A DNA stretch of 64,000 bases from Zoogloea sp041908905 (GTDB lineage Bacteria; Pseudomonadota; Gammaproteobacteria; Burkholderiales; Rhodocyclaceae), in the NCBI RefSeq assembly GCF_041908905.1, contig NZ_JAYREK010000002.1:124001-188000 (forward strand). Reading direction: 5' to 3'. Made by a program: the position numbers and the translations under genes. Below the pieces are notes generated by a model. That model was not told where the DNA came from and searched no databases. It was given only the letters and a program-made list of their open reading frames with translations. Position 1 is the stretch's first letter; each line of letters begins with the position of its first letter. Shown here piece by piece: positions 54,024 to 62,168 of this stretch.

Positions 54024-54547
54024 ACGCCCCCGCCCAAGCCAAGGCCGCCGCGGCCCCTGCCTCTCCCCTTTCGCCCCTCGCCCGCCTCACCCAGGCCTGG
54101 CAGGCCATCAGCCCGCGGGAGCGCCGGCTGGTGCTGCTGGCCGGCGGCGTGGTGGCAATCGGCCTCGTCGTCGGCCTGCTCGACTGGAGCCGCGGCGAAC
54201 GCGCCCGCCTCGCCCGCAGCCTGCCCCGGGCCGAGGCCCAGCTCGAACAGGTCCAGGAGGCCGCCACCGAGATCACCCGCCTGCGCGGCGAGACGGCCAC
54301 CCCGCGGGCTGCCGGCCCGGCGCTGCTGGAGGCCGCCCAGGCCTCGGCCAAGAGCCGTGGCCTCGGGCTGGTGCTGCAGGCCAGCGGCGACGGCCTGCAG
54401 GTCAAGGGCCAGGCCGGCCTCGACGCCTTCGTGGACTGGCTGGCCGCCCTCCAGCGCGACCAGGGGCTGCGGGTGCAGCGCCTCGAAGTCCAGGGCCAGG
54501 GCAGCGCCGCCAGCATCGACGCGGTGCTGGTGCAGCACGACGGCTGA
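54020..54547 (+). CDS. gspM: Type II secretion protein GspM
   Basis: A 175-residue bitopic protein: short cytoplasmic segment, one TM helix (LVLLAGGVVAIGLVVGLLDW, about residues 37-56), and a periplasmic coiled-coil-like and ferredoxin-like region. It stabilises GspL. Its start overlaps the gspL stop. Confidence 0.9.
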   Translation: MNAPAQAKAAAAPASPLSPLARLTQAWQAISPRERRLVLLAGGVVAIGLVVGLLDWSRGERARLARSLPRAEAQLEQVQEAATEITRLRGETATPRAAGPALLEAAQASAKSRGLGLVLQASGDGLQVKGQAGLDAFVDWLAALQRDQGLRVQRLEVQGQGSAASIDAVLVQHDG

Positions 54548-54561
54548 GGCACGGCCCCACG

Positions 54562-55314
54562 ATGATCCGCAAGCTTCTCGCCCTCTTCGCCCTCGCCATC
54601 GGCTTCGCCGTCGTCAAGGCCCCCGCTGCGCTGCTGGGCGGACTGCTCGGCCACTTCAGCGGCGGCGGCCTCATCCTCCAGCAGGCCGAGGGCAGCCTGT
54701 GGCAGGGGCGCGGAATCCTCGCCAGCCGTGACGCCGGCGGGCGCAGCCTGACCCCCTGGCTGCCCCTGGCCTGGCGTTTCGACGGCGGCGCGCTGGCACG
54801 CTTCGCAATGGGCTGGGATTTCTCGACCAGCGGCAGCCCCCTCGCCCACGTCGAGCTCGGCCCCGGCGGACTGGCCCTCAGCGGCCTGGCGCTCCACGTG
54901 CCCGCTGGGCCGGCCCTGGCGGCGGTGCCCCACCCCCTCGCCCGCGCCGGCTGGCAGGGCGACCTGAGCCTGGCGTCCCCCCGCTGGCAGTGCCCCGCCG
55001 ACGGCCGCTGCAGCGGCGAGGCCAGCCTGCTGTGGCGCGGCGCCGGCAGCGCGCTCTTCCCGGGCCGGGCCTTCGGCGACTACCGGGTGCAGATCAATGC
55101 CGAAGCCGGCGCCCTGCGCTTCAACCTGCAGACCCTCGCCGGCCCGATCAACGCCAGCGGCCAGGGCGAAGCGGCCTATCGCGGCCTGCCCCGCTTCGAC
55201 GGCCAGCTCAGCGGCGACCCGGACCTGCTGCGCCGGCTGCCCGCCATCGCCGGCGGCGCCGCGAAGCCCGGCGCCCAGCCGGGCCACTTCGAGATCCACT
55301 GGCCGCCGAGGTAA
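54562..55314 (+). CDS. gspN: Type II secretion protein GspN
   Basis: A 250-residue protein with one N-terminal hydrophobic segment and a periplasmic beta-rich domain containing GGLILQQAEGSLWQGRGIL and FNLQTLAGPINASGQGE, the usual GspN pattern. GspN is present in only some T2SS and its function is unclear. It begins 14 bp after gspM and ends the operon. No GspO prepilin peptidase is here, so PilD or an unlinked gene must supply it. Confidence 0.85.
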   Translation: MIRKLLALFALAIGFAVVKAPAALLGGLLGHFSGGGLILQQAEGSLWQGRGILASRDAGGRSLTPWLPLAWRFDGGALARFAMGWDFSTSGSPLAHVELGPGGLALSGLALHVPAGPALAAVPHPLARAGWQGDLSLASPRWQCPADGRCSGEASLLWRGAGSALFPGRAFGDYRVQINAEAGALRFNLQTLAGPINASGQGEAAYRGLPRFDGQLSGDPDLLRRLPAIAGGAAKPGAQPGHFEIHWPPR

Positions 55315-55390
55315 TCCGTCACTTTCGCCAGCCTGCATATTCAGCCAGAATTGCAGGCTCACCCGATCCACCCACCGCAAGGCCCGACCC

Positions 55391-56467
55391 ATGAATCCGA
55401 TCCAAGCCGCCCGTGCCGCCGGCCAGCAAATCTGGCTCGACAACCTGTCCCGCGCCCTCATCAACTCCGGCGAGCTCGCCCGCTTCATCGAGCTGGGCGT
55501 CGCCGGCGTCACCACCAACCCGGCGATCTTCCACAAGGCCATCGCCGAGGGCCACGACTACCGCCCGGCGCTGGACGCCCTGGACGCCTCCCTCGGCGCC
55601 GAAGCGCGCTACGAACGGCTGGTGGTCGAGGACGTGCAGCGCGCCTGCGACGTCATCCGCCCGGTCTTCGAGGCCAGCCAGGGCGACGCCGGCTACGTGA
55701 GCCTGGAGGTCTCCCCGGCGCTGGCCGACGACGAGGCCGGCACCGTGGCCGCCGCCCGCCGCCTGCGCGCCGCGGTGGCCCGCGACAACCTGCTGGTCAA
55801 GATCCCCGCCACCGCGGCCGGCGTGCGCGCCATCGAAACCCTCACCGCCGAGGGCGTCAGCCTCAACGTCACGCTGATGTTCTCCCTCGCCCACGTCGAT
55901 GCGGTGGCCGGCGCCTACCAGCGCGGCCTCGACACGCTCGCCGCCGCCGGGGGCGACGTCGCCCGCGTGCGCTCGGTGGCGAGCGTCTTCCTGTCCCGCT
56001 GGGACAGCCTGATCGACAAGCAGCTCGACGAGATCGGCACCCCCGAGGCCCTCGCCCTGCGCGGCAAGGCCGGCGTCGCGCTGGCCCGCCAGGCCTACCA
56101 GCGCTACCTCGCCCGCTTCCACGGCGAAGGCTTCGCGCCCCTCGCCGCCCAGGGCGCCCGCCCGCAAAGCATGCTGTGGGCCAGCACCGGCACCAAGAAC
56201 CCGGCCTACCCCGACCTCATGTACGTGGAGCCGCTGATCGGGCCGGAGACCGTCAACACCCTGCCCGACGCCACCCTGGCAGCCTTCATCGACCACGGCA
56301 ACGTCACCGGCAACACCGTCGCCCAGGACGCCGACGCGGCCGCCGCCCACCTCGCCGCGCTGGCGGGCCTCGGCCTCGACCTGGACGCGCTGGGCGAGCG
56401 CCTGCAGCAGGACGGCCTGGCCCAGTTCGCCACCGCCTTCGGCAAGCTGCTCGAACTCACCGCCTGA
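55391..56467 (+). CDS. tal: Transaldolase
   Basis: A 358-residue pentose-phosphate enzyme that moves a dihydroxyacetone unit between sugar phosphates. The Schiff-base lysine is K137 in LLVKIPATAAG; TTNPAIFHKAI near the start and STGTKNPAYPDLMYVEPLIGPETVNTLPD at about residues 282-305 are the TalB signatures. It is the longer actinobacterial/betaproteobacterial type rather than the approximately 317-residue E. coli form. It lies 76 bp after gspN and is closed by a terminator. Confidence 0.95.
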   Translation: MNPIQAARAAGQQIWLDNLSRALINSGELARFIELGVAGVTTNPAIFHKAIAEGHDYRPALDALDASLGAEARYERLVVEDVQRACDVIRPVFEASQGDAGYVSLEVSPALADDEAGTVAAARRLRAAVARDNLLVKIPATAAGVRAIETLTAEGVSLNVTLMFSLAHVDAVAGAYQRGLDTLAAAGGDVARVRSVASVFLSRWDSLIDKQLDEIGTPEALALRGKAGVALARQAYQRYLARFHGEGFAPLAAQGARPQSMLWASTGTKNPAYPDLMYVEPLIGPETVNTLPDATLAAFIDHGNVTGNTVAQDADAAAAHLAALAGLGLDLDALGERLQQDGLAQFATAFGKLLELTA

Positions 56468-56488
56468 GGCTGGCCTGCCGCCCTCACG

Positions 56489-56516
56489 ACGGCGCGGCTC
56501 CGGTCGCGCCGTTTTT
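56489..56516 (+). terminator. Rho-independent terminator after tal
   Basis: ACGGCGCG and CGCGCCGT form an eight-base-pair stem around an eight-base loop, followed by four T residues, 21 bp past the tal stop. Confidence 0.88.
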
Positions 56517-56605
56517 CCGTCCGGCGGGAGCGCCCGCCCCGATGGCCAGCGCCGGCCCGGGGCGGCATACTCCCGGGACATCCCTCACCCCAACGGAGAC
56601 AGCCC

Positions 56606-57004
56606 ATGGAACGCATCGCGATCAACCCGCCCCAGCTCTTCACCGGCAAGGCCTTCAGCCAGACCTTCTCGATCAGCGGCCATCAGCGGCTGGTCTTCGT
56701 GTCGGGGCAGGTGGACTGCGGGGTCGACGGCAAGGTACGCCACCCGGGCGACCTCGACGCCCAGCTGGTCGGCACCCTCGACAACCTCAGGATCGCCCTC
56801 GAAGCCCAGGGCTGCACGCTGCAGAACCTGGTCAATGTGCACATCTACGTGACCGACCTGAAGCCCGAGGACTGCACCCGCATCCGCGAGATCCGCTCGG
56901 GCTACTTCGACGCCGAGAAGCCGCCCGCCGTCTCGCTGCTGGGCGTCGAACGGCTGGCCTTCGAAGGGCTGCGGGTCGAGGTCGAGGCGATGGCCGCGAT
57001 ATGA
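56606..57004 (+). CDS. RidA / YjgF family protein
   Basis: A 132-residue protein of the Rid superfamily: FSQTFSISGHQRLVFVSGQV near the start, QLVGTLDNLRIALEAQGCTLQNLVNVHIYVTDL in the middle and SLLGVERLAFEGLRVEVEAMA at the end. RidA deaminates reactive enamine/imine intermediates from PLP enzymes. The catalytic arginine expected in true RidA (near the C-terminal VE-R-x region) is not clearly at its usual place, so it may be another Rid subfamily. Good GGAG ribosome site. Confidence 0.88.
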   Translation: MERIAINPPQLFTGKAFSQTFSISGHQRLVFVSGQVDCGVDGKVRHPGDLDAQLVGTLDNLRIALEAQGCTLQNLVNVHIYVTDLKPEDCTRIREIRSGYFDAEKPPAVSLLGVERLAFEGLRVEVEAMAAI

Positions 57005-57143
57005 GCGCCCCCAGGGCCGGGCTTCGCCCAGCCCGCCCCCCGCGGGGGTCAAGAAAACTTGGGGCGGCCCTGCGTTTCCTGGGCCCTGCGTTTCGTTGAG
57101 AGGCTGCCGCTCCGCGGTACGCCCGGGCCCGGCCTCCTGCAGG

Positions 57144-57593
57144 CTACAGCGCCCGGCCCGCGAGGGCCTCGACGCCGCCGATCCGCGCCCCGGGCGCAAT
57201 GCCCTTCTGCCGGAACCAGCCCTGGTTCATCTCCAGCGCAAAGGCCGCCGGCCGGGCGGCGCAGTGGTTGTCCTCGGTCTGGGGCTGCATGTCCTCGATG
57301 TTGAGGATGCGGCCCTGCTCGTCCAGAAAGGCCACCGACAGCGGCAGCAGGGTGTTCTTCATCCACATGCAGTGGGCCCGGCGCTCGGTGAAGACGAAGA
57401 GCATGCCGTGGTTGGCCGGCATGCTGCGGCGATTCATCAGCCCCACCATGCGGTGGTCGGGCGTCGCCGCCACCTCGGCCTCGATGCGGTACATCCCGAC
57501 GGTCAGCTCGGTCATCGGCATCGCCCCCTCGGCCGCCCCGAGGCGGGCAAACCCGAGCAGCAGGATTAAGGAAATCGGGCGGAGGAGTTTCAT
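57144..57593 (-). CDS. DUF192 domain-containing secreted protein
   Basis: A 149-residue protein with a signal peptide (PISLILLLGFARLGAAEG) and a DUF192 domain: IEAEVAATPDHRMVGLMNRRSMPANHGMLFVF, MWMKNTLLPLSVAFLDEQGRILNIEDMQP and ALEMNQGWFRQKGIAPGARI, the whole conserved core. The function of this widespread family is unknown. It is convergent with the RidA gene. Confidence 0.9.
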   Translation of the reverse strand: MKLLRPISLILLLGFARLGAAEGAMPMTELTVGMYRIEAEVAATPDHRMVGLMNRRSMPANHGMLFVFTERRAHCMWMKNTLLPLSVAFLDEQGRILNIEDMQPQTEDNHCAARPAAFALEMNQGWFRQKGIAPGARIGGVEALAGRAL

Positions 57594-58057
57594 GGCGCTG
57601 GCCTCGGGTGATGGGCTGCGGAAATTACCATGAAAGCCGCCGGGTGCGGATTATGGGGACGGGGGCTGCGGTTCCACGGCTGAGTTTCCAAACCCACTTG
57701 TTTGCAGATCGCTGATGGGGACCAGCGGATTTCCTTTATTTGGCGTCACATTGGCCGGGTCGCGCCCCGGCGGGCGCCCTACTTTCTTGCGTCGCCAAGA
57801 AAGTAGGCAAAGAAGTAACCCGCCCGCTGGGCGTAGGCGGGGTTTCGCGAAGCACCACTTCGCGCCGCCGAAGCCGGCCGGGTGTGCAAACCCGGCCGTG
57901 GAACCGGGACCCGGCCAACGAAACGCCAAACAACGGAAAACCCTTGGTCCCCACCAGCGAACCGCAACACACAAGCAGCGCCCCCCTGACCCAGCCCGCC
58001 AAAGGCCAAACAGGCCCCACGCGGCGGGAGTTCCAGCGCCTGGCGCGAGGGCCTCGC
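57594..58057. other. Non-coding stretch carrying a hairpin-rich repeat
   Basis: 464 bp between the DUF192 gene start and the hydrolase stop. No gene is supported. It is dominated by the inverted-repeat element at 57710-57959; the flanks (57594-57709 and 57960-58057) show nothing distinctive. Confidence 0.75.
57710..57959. repeat. MITE-like or REP-like element with 55-bp inverted-repeat ends and nested hairpins
   Basis: The left 55 bp (57710-57764) and right 55 bp (57905-57959) are imperfect reverse complements: CGCTG and GGGGACCA, then TTTCC, TTTGGCGT and TTGGCCGGGTC blocks match. Inside are three further hairpins: a perfect 11-bp arm pair CTACTTTCTTG/CAAGAAAGTAG at 57779-57806 with a six-base loop, CGCGAAG/CTTCGCG at about 57844-57862 and GCCGGGT/ACCCGGC at about 57880-57899. 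The CTACTTTCTTG hairpin resembles repeats scattered through many beta- and gammaproteobacterial genomes. No transposase is inside; no clear target duplication is visible. Confidence 0.8.
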
Positions 58058-58927
58058 TCAGTTCCCAAGGAAATCCAGCACCATCCGGTTGAACTTGTCG
58101 GCGTGCTCCCACTGGGCCCAGTGGCCGCAGCGGTTGAAGATGTGCAGCTCGGCGTTGGGCATGCCCCACAGCAGGCGCAGGCCCACGTCCATCGGCACGA
58201 AGCGGTCGTCGCGGCCCCAGATGACCAGGGTCGGCGTGGTGATCTCACCCAGGCGCGGGCCGTAGTCGGGGAACTGCTTCGGGTTGGCGGCCAGGCTCTT
58301 GACGAAGTTCTCGAGGTGGTCCTTGCGCGACATCATGTTGTCGAGGCGGGCCTGGTAGAGCGCCTCGGTGAGGCTGCTGGTGTCGAAGACGAACACCGCC
58401 ATCATCTTCTTGAGGTTCTCGATGGTCGGGTCGCGGTAGAGGCCCTGCAGCAGCTTGATGCCCTCGGTAGGCATCGGCACGAACTGGCTCGGGCCGCCGG
58501 TGCCGCCGCCCATCAGCACCAGCTTGCCGACCCGGCCGGGGTTGAACAGCGCGAAGGCCACGGCGCTGTGGCCGCCCATCGAGTTGCCGATGATGTGCAC
58601 CTTGTCGAGCCCGAGGGCGTCGAGCAGTCCCTTGAGGGCGCGGGCGTTGAGCTCGGAGCGGGAGCCGGTGCAAACGATCGGGTCGCTCTTGCTCCAGCCC
58701 GGGCAGTCCATCAGGATCACCCGGTAGCCGGCCGCCACCAGCGGCTCGATGTTGCGGTTGAAGTTGGCCCAGCCGCTGGCGCCGGGGCCGGAGCCGTGGA
58801 GCATCACCACGGTCTCGGCGCCCTCGCCGCAGTCGTTGTAGTGCAGTTGCAGGTCGAGGTCGCCCTCCTGGATGCGGACGAAGCGGCTGGTGGCGGCTTC
58901 GGTGATGGCAGGCGCTTGGGTGGTCAT
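58058..58927 (-). CDS. Meta-cleavage-product alpha/beta hydrolase (BphD/MhpC-like)
   Basis: A 289-residue alpha/beta hydrolase that cleaves C-C bonds in 2-hydroxy-6-oxo-dienoates from aromatic ring fission. The oxyanion motif HGSGPGASGWANF, nucleophile S116 in GNSMGG, D241 in WGRDDRFVP and H269 in CGHWAQWEHADKFNRMV match the Ser-Asp-His triad of BphD, offset by four. The phrases MPTEGIKLLQGLY and the C-terminal block are close to BphD. No dioxygenase or other meta-pathway gene is adjacent, so the substrate is uncertain. It is the last gene of a minus-strand run following a hemerythrin and a branched-chain-type ABC transporter. Confidence 0.88.
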   Translation of the reverse strand: MTTQAPAITEAATSRFVRIQEGDLDLQLHYNDCGEGAETVVMLHGSGPGASGWANFNRNIEPLVAAGYRVILMDCPGWSKSDPIVCTGSRSELNARALKGLLDALGLDKVHIIGNSMGGHSAVAFALFNPGRVGKLVLMGGGTGGPSQFVPMPTEGIKLLQGLYRDPTIENLKKMMAVFVFDTSSLTEALYQARLDNMMSRKDHLENFVKSLAANPKQFPDYGPRLGEITTPTLVIWGRDDRFVPMDVGLRLLWGMPNAELHIFNRCGHWAQWEHADKFNRMVLDFLGN

Positions 58928-58982
58928 GGTGTCTTCCTTGTGGGGGGGAGGGAGGAATGGGTGGGTCGGGCCGCCCGGCGCT

Positions 58983-59561
58983 TCAACCGCCGAAGGGGCG
59001 CGGGCCGAAACCGATGGGCGCGGGCGCGCAGTCTACGAGCTTCGAGAACAGGCCGGCGAAATCCTCGTGCCCGGCCAGGTCGCGGGACGCCATGTCAGCC
59101 TCGAACTCGGCTTCGGCAGCGGACCAGTCGGCGGCGCCGAGGTGGGTGCGCAGCAGCGGCAGCACGGCGCTCTCCTCGAGCATCATGTGCGAGCGGTAGA
59201 AGTCGGCGTAGTCGTCGAAGGCCTTCGCGAAGGGCTCGAAGCCGGCCGGGTCGGCCACGTAGCGGTCAAGGGCCTGCTGCAGCGCGGCGATCCGCGCGGG
59301 GGCGGCGGCGTGCTGGGCGGCGAGCTGCGCCAGGGCCCCGGCGGCCTCCGGGCTGCGCCCGGCGAGGCGGGCGAAGAGCGGGTCTTCGCGGGGGTGGTGG
59401 CGCTGCTCGGCGTAGGCGTCGAGGTAATGGACCATCGCCTGGAACAGCTTGAGGTCCGGCGCCAGGCGGCCGGCGCCGACCTCCTTCAGCATGAAGCGGA
59501 TGGCGTGCAGGATCGAGGCGAGCGACTGGTGCTCTTCGGAGATGATGCGCAGGGCTTCCAT
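58983..59561 (-). CDS. Hemerythrin domain-containing protein
   Basis: A 192-residue all-helical protein. The diiron ligand set of hemerythrin HHE domains is visible: H11 in SEEHQSL, the HH of EQRHHPREDPLF, H84-type in AAQHAAAPARI, and SHMMLEESAVLPLL in the last helix. Such proteins bind oxygen or iron or buffer nitric oxide. It sits between livF (20 bp upstream) and the C-C hydrolase (55 bp downstream) on one strand, an unusual partner for an ABC transporter. Its second half after residue 155 is tail sequence without motifs. Confidence 0.87.
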   Translation of the reverse strand: MEALRIISEEHQSLASILHAIRFMLKEVGAGRLAPDLKLFQAMVHYLDAYAEQRHHPREDPLFARLAGRSPEAAGALAQLAAQHAAAPARIAALQQALDRYVADPAGFEPFAKAFDDYADFYRSHMMLEESAVLPLLRTHLGAADWSAAEAEFEADMASRDLAGHEDFAGLFSKLVDCAPAPIGFGPRPFGG

Positions 59562-59581
59562 GTGGGGTCTCCCGTGGTCTT

Positions 59582-60331
59582 TCAGGTGGACAGCAGTTCC
59601 TGGTGCTTGCTGCCCAGGCCGAGATAGCTCTCGATCACGCGCGGGTCGTCGCGCAGCGCGCTGGCCTCGCCGTGCATCTTGATGCCGCCGTTTTCGAGCA
59701 CGTAGGCGTAGTCGGCCACCTGCAGCGCGGCGCGGGCGTTCTGCTCGACCAGCAGGATCGACACGCCGCGGCGGCGCAGCTCGGCGATGATGCGGAAGAT
59801 CTCGCGCACGATCAGCGGCGCGAGGCCGAGGCTGGGCTCGTCGAGCATCAGCAGCTTGGGGCGGGCCATCAGCGCGCGGCCCACCGCGAGCATCTGGCGC
59901 TCGCCGCCGGACATCGTGCCGGCCTGCTGCAGGCGGCGCTCCTTGAGGCGCGGGAACAGGGCATACACCTCCTCCATCGTCTCCAGGTGGTCGCGCTTGC
60001 CGCTGCGGTGGCGCTGGAAGGCGCCCAGCAGCAGGTTGTCCTCGATGCTCATCGAGCCGAACAGCTCCCGCTTCTCGGGCACCAGGTTCATGCCGCGCAC
60101 GACCATCCGCTCGACCTCCGGCACCTGCTCGATGCTGCCGTCGAAGGCCACCTCGCCGCGGGACGGCAGCAGGCCCATGATCGCCGACAGGGTGGTCGTC
60201 TTGCCGGCGCCGTTGGGGCCGATCACCGTGACGATGCGCCCCTCGCCCACGCTGAGGCTCACGTTGCTGACCGCCTCGACCTTGCCGTAGGCCACCGAGA
60301 GGTTATTGACTTCGAGTACGTTGCGGGCCAT
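59582..60331 (-). CDS. livF: Branched-chain amino acid-type ABC transporter ATPase LivF
   Basis: A 249-residue ATPase: LSVAYGKVEAVSNVSL, Walker A GPNGAGKTT, Q-loop NLVPEKRELFG, signature MSGGERQMLAVGRAL, Walker B LLMLDEPSLGL and the H-loop replaced by VEQNARAAL, the LivF mark. It supplies energy with LivG. ATG 60331 has GGGAGG upstream with eight-base spacing; an in-frame GTG nine bases earlier overlaps the livMG stop. Confidence 0.94.
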   Translation of the reverse strand: MARNVLEVNNLSVAYGKVEAVSNVSLSVGEGRIVTVIGPNGAGKTTTLSAIMGLLPSRGEVAFDGSIEQVPEVERMVVRGMNLVPEKRELFGSMSIEDNLLLGAFQRHRSGKRDHLETMEEVYALFPRLKERRLQQAGTMSGGERQMLAVGRALMARPKLLMLDEPSLGLAPLIVREIFRIIAELRRRGVSILLVEQNARAALQVADYAYVLENGGIKMHGEASALRDDPRVIESYLGLGSKHQELLST

Positions 60332-60332
60332 C

Positions 60333-62168
60333 TCAGACACCTCCCAGGTAGGCTTCGAGCACGGCCGGGTTCTTCTGGATTTCCTCCGGCAGGCCCTCGG
60401 CGATCTTCTCGCCGAATTCCATCACGACGACCCGATCCACCAGGCTCATCACGAAGTCCATGTCGTGCTCGACGATCAGCACCGCCATGCCCTCCGACTT
60501 GAGGCGGCGCAGCAACTCGGCGAGGGCCTGCTTCTCCTTGAGGCGCAGGCCGGCGGCCGGCTCGTCGAGGAGCAGCAGGCAGGGGTCGGAGCACAGGGCG
60601 CGGGCGATCTCGAGGATGCGCTGCTGGCCCAGGGCCAGGCTGCCCGCCTCGGCGAACATGAAGTCCTTCAGCCCGACACGCTCCACCTGGATCGCCGCCT
60701 CGCGCAGCAGGCGCGCCTCCTCCTCGCGGTCGAGGCGCCAGGCGGCGGGCAGCACGCCCTTGCCGCCGCGACGATGGGCGCCGATGGCGACGTTCTCGAG
60801 CACCGTCATCCTGGGCAGCAGGCGCACGTGCTGGAAGGTGCGGCTCATGCCCAGCCCGGCGATCTCCCGCGAGCGGTGGCCGGCCACCGAGCGGCCGCGG
60901 AACAGCACGTCGCCCGAGGTGGGCGTGTCGACGCCCGACAGCTGGTTGAACATGGTGCTCTTGCCGGCGCCGGTGGGGCCGATCAGCGCCAGGATCTCGC
61001 CGGCCTTCACCGAGAGGCTCATGTTGTTGTTGGCGACGAGGCCGCCGAACTTGCGGGTCACGGCCTTCGCCTCGAGGATGGTCTCGCCCATCGGCGGCTG
61101 CGGCTTCCTGGGCAGCGGCGCGGCGGCGGGGTCGATGGTCTTCTGCGCCTCGCGCACCGGCACCAGCCCGGCGATGAGTGGCCACAGGCCGTCGCGGGCG
61201 CGCTGCAGCACGATCACCATCATCACGCCGAAGATGATCACCTCGTAGTTGCCGGCGCTGCCGAACACCTTGGGCAGCACATCCTGCAGCCACTGCTTGA
61301 GCACGGTGATGACGCCGGCGCCCACCAGCGCGCCCCACACCTGCCCTGCCCCGCCGACCACCGCCATGAAGAGGTATTCGATGCCGATGTGCAGGCCGAA
61401 GGGAGTGGGGTTAACGAAGCGCTGCAGGTGGGCATACAGCCAGCCCGCCGCACAGGCGTGCAGCGCGGCGATCACGAAGATCACCATCCGCGCGCGGGAG
61501 GTGTCGACGCCCATCGCCTCGGCCATCACCATGCCCCCCTTGAGGGCGCGGATCGCCCGCCCCTCGCGGGAGTCGAGCAGGTTGCGGGTGGTGAACAGCG
61601 CCGCCAGCACGAAGAGCCAGACCAGGTAGTAGAACTGCCCGTTGTCGGCCAGCGCGTAGCCGAACACGCTCACCGGCGGAATCCCCGACAGGCCGCCGTG
61701 GCCGCCCAGGAACTCCATGTTGCCGAACAGGAAGTACAGGCTGATGCCCCAGGCCATCGTGCCCAGGGGCAGGAAATGGCCCGACAGCTTGAGAGTCACC
61801 GAGCCGAGGACCAGCGCCACCGTGGCGGTGAGCACCAGCCCGGCGACGAGGGTCAACCACGGCGAGCCGCCGATGAAGGCCAGCCAGCCCGGCAGATCCT
61901 GGGCGGTGGTGAGCCACGCCGTGGTGTAGCCGCCAAGGCCGACGAAGGCCGCCTGCCCGAAACTGGTGAGGCCGCCGACGCCGGTCAGCAGCACCAGCCC
62001 GAGGGCCACCAGCGCCGACAGGCCCACGTAGTTGAGCAGCGTGACGTAGAACTCCGGCAGCACCAGCGGCGCGACCGCCAGCAGCGCCAGGAACACGCCG
62101 AGCACCAGCCTGGGGCTGAGCCGCGATGCGCCGCCGGGCAGGCTGCGGGTTTGGGTGTTTGCGTTCAT
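60333..62168 (-). CDS. Fused LivM permease - LivG ATPase
   Basis: 611 residues in one frame. The first part (to about residue 345) is a LivM permease with about ten helices (LVLGVFLALLAVAPLVLPEFYVTLL, LTSFGQAAFVGLGGYTTAWL, GIEYLFMAVVGGAGQVWGALVG). A linker (DPAAAPLPRKPQPP) leads to a complete LivG ATPase: TRKFGGLVANNNMSLSV, Walker A GPTGAGKST, signature LALGQQRILEIARAL (degenerate), Walker B LLLLDEPAAGL and VEHDM. The start MNANTQ overlaps livH by four bases. No internal stop or start suggests separate genes, so it appears as a genuine fusion known in some transporters of this family. Confidence 0.9.
   Translation of the reverse strand: MNANTQTRSLPGGASRLSPRLVLGVFLALLAVAPLVLPEFYVTLLNYVGLSALVALGLVLLTGVGGLTSFGQAAFVGLGGYTTAWLTTAQDLPGWLAFIGGSPWLTLVAGLVLTATVALVLGSVTLKLSGHFLPLGTMAWGISLYFLFGNMEFLGGHGGLSGIPPVSVFGYALADNGQFYYLVWLFVLAALFTTRNLLDSREGRAIRALKGGMVMAEAMGVDTSRARMVIFVIAALHACAAGWLYAHLQRFVNPTPFGLHIGIEYLFMAVVGGAGQVWGALVGAGVITVLKQWLQDVLPKVFGSAGNYEVIIFGVMMVIVLQRARDGLWPLIAGLVPVREAQKTIDPAAAPLPRKPQPPMGETILEAKAVTRKFGGLVANNNMSLSVKAGEILALIGPTGAGKSTMFNQLSGVDTPTSGDVLFRGRSVAGHRSREIAGLGMSRTFQHVRLLPRMTVLENVAIGAHRRGGKGVLPAAWRLDREEEARLLREAAIQVERVGLKDFMFAEAGSLALGQQRILEIARALCSDPCLLLLDEPAAGLRLKEKQALAELLRRLKSEGMAVLIVEHDMDFVMSLVDRVVVMEFGEKIAEGLPEEIQKNPAVLEAYLGGV

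Noticed and set aside
58058..58927. Part of a biphenyl (bph) operon
   Set aside because: Only the hydrolase is present; neighbours are a hemerythrin and a transporter, so a bphD name is not justified.
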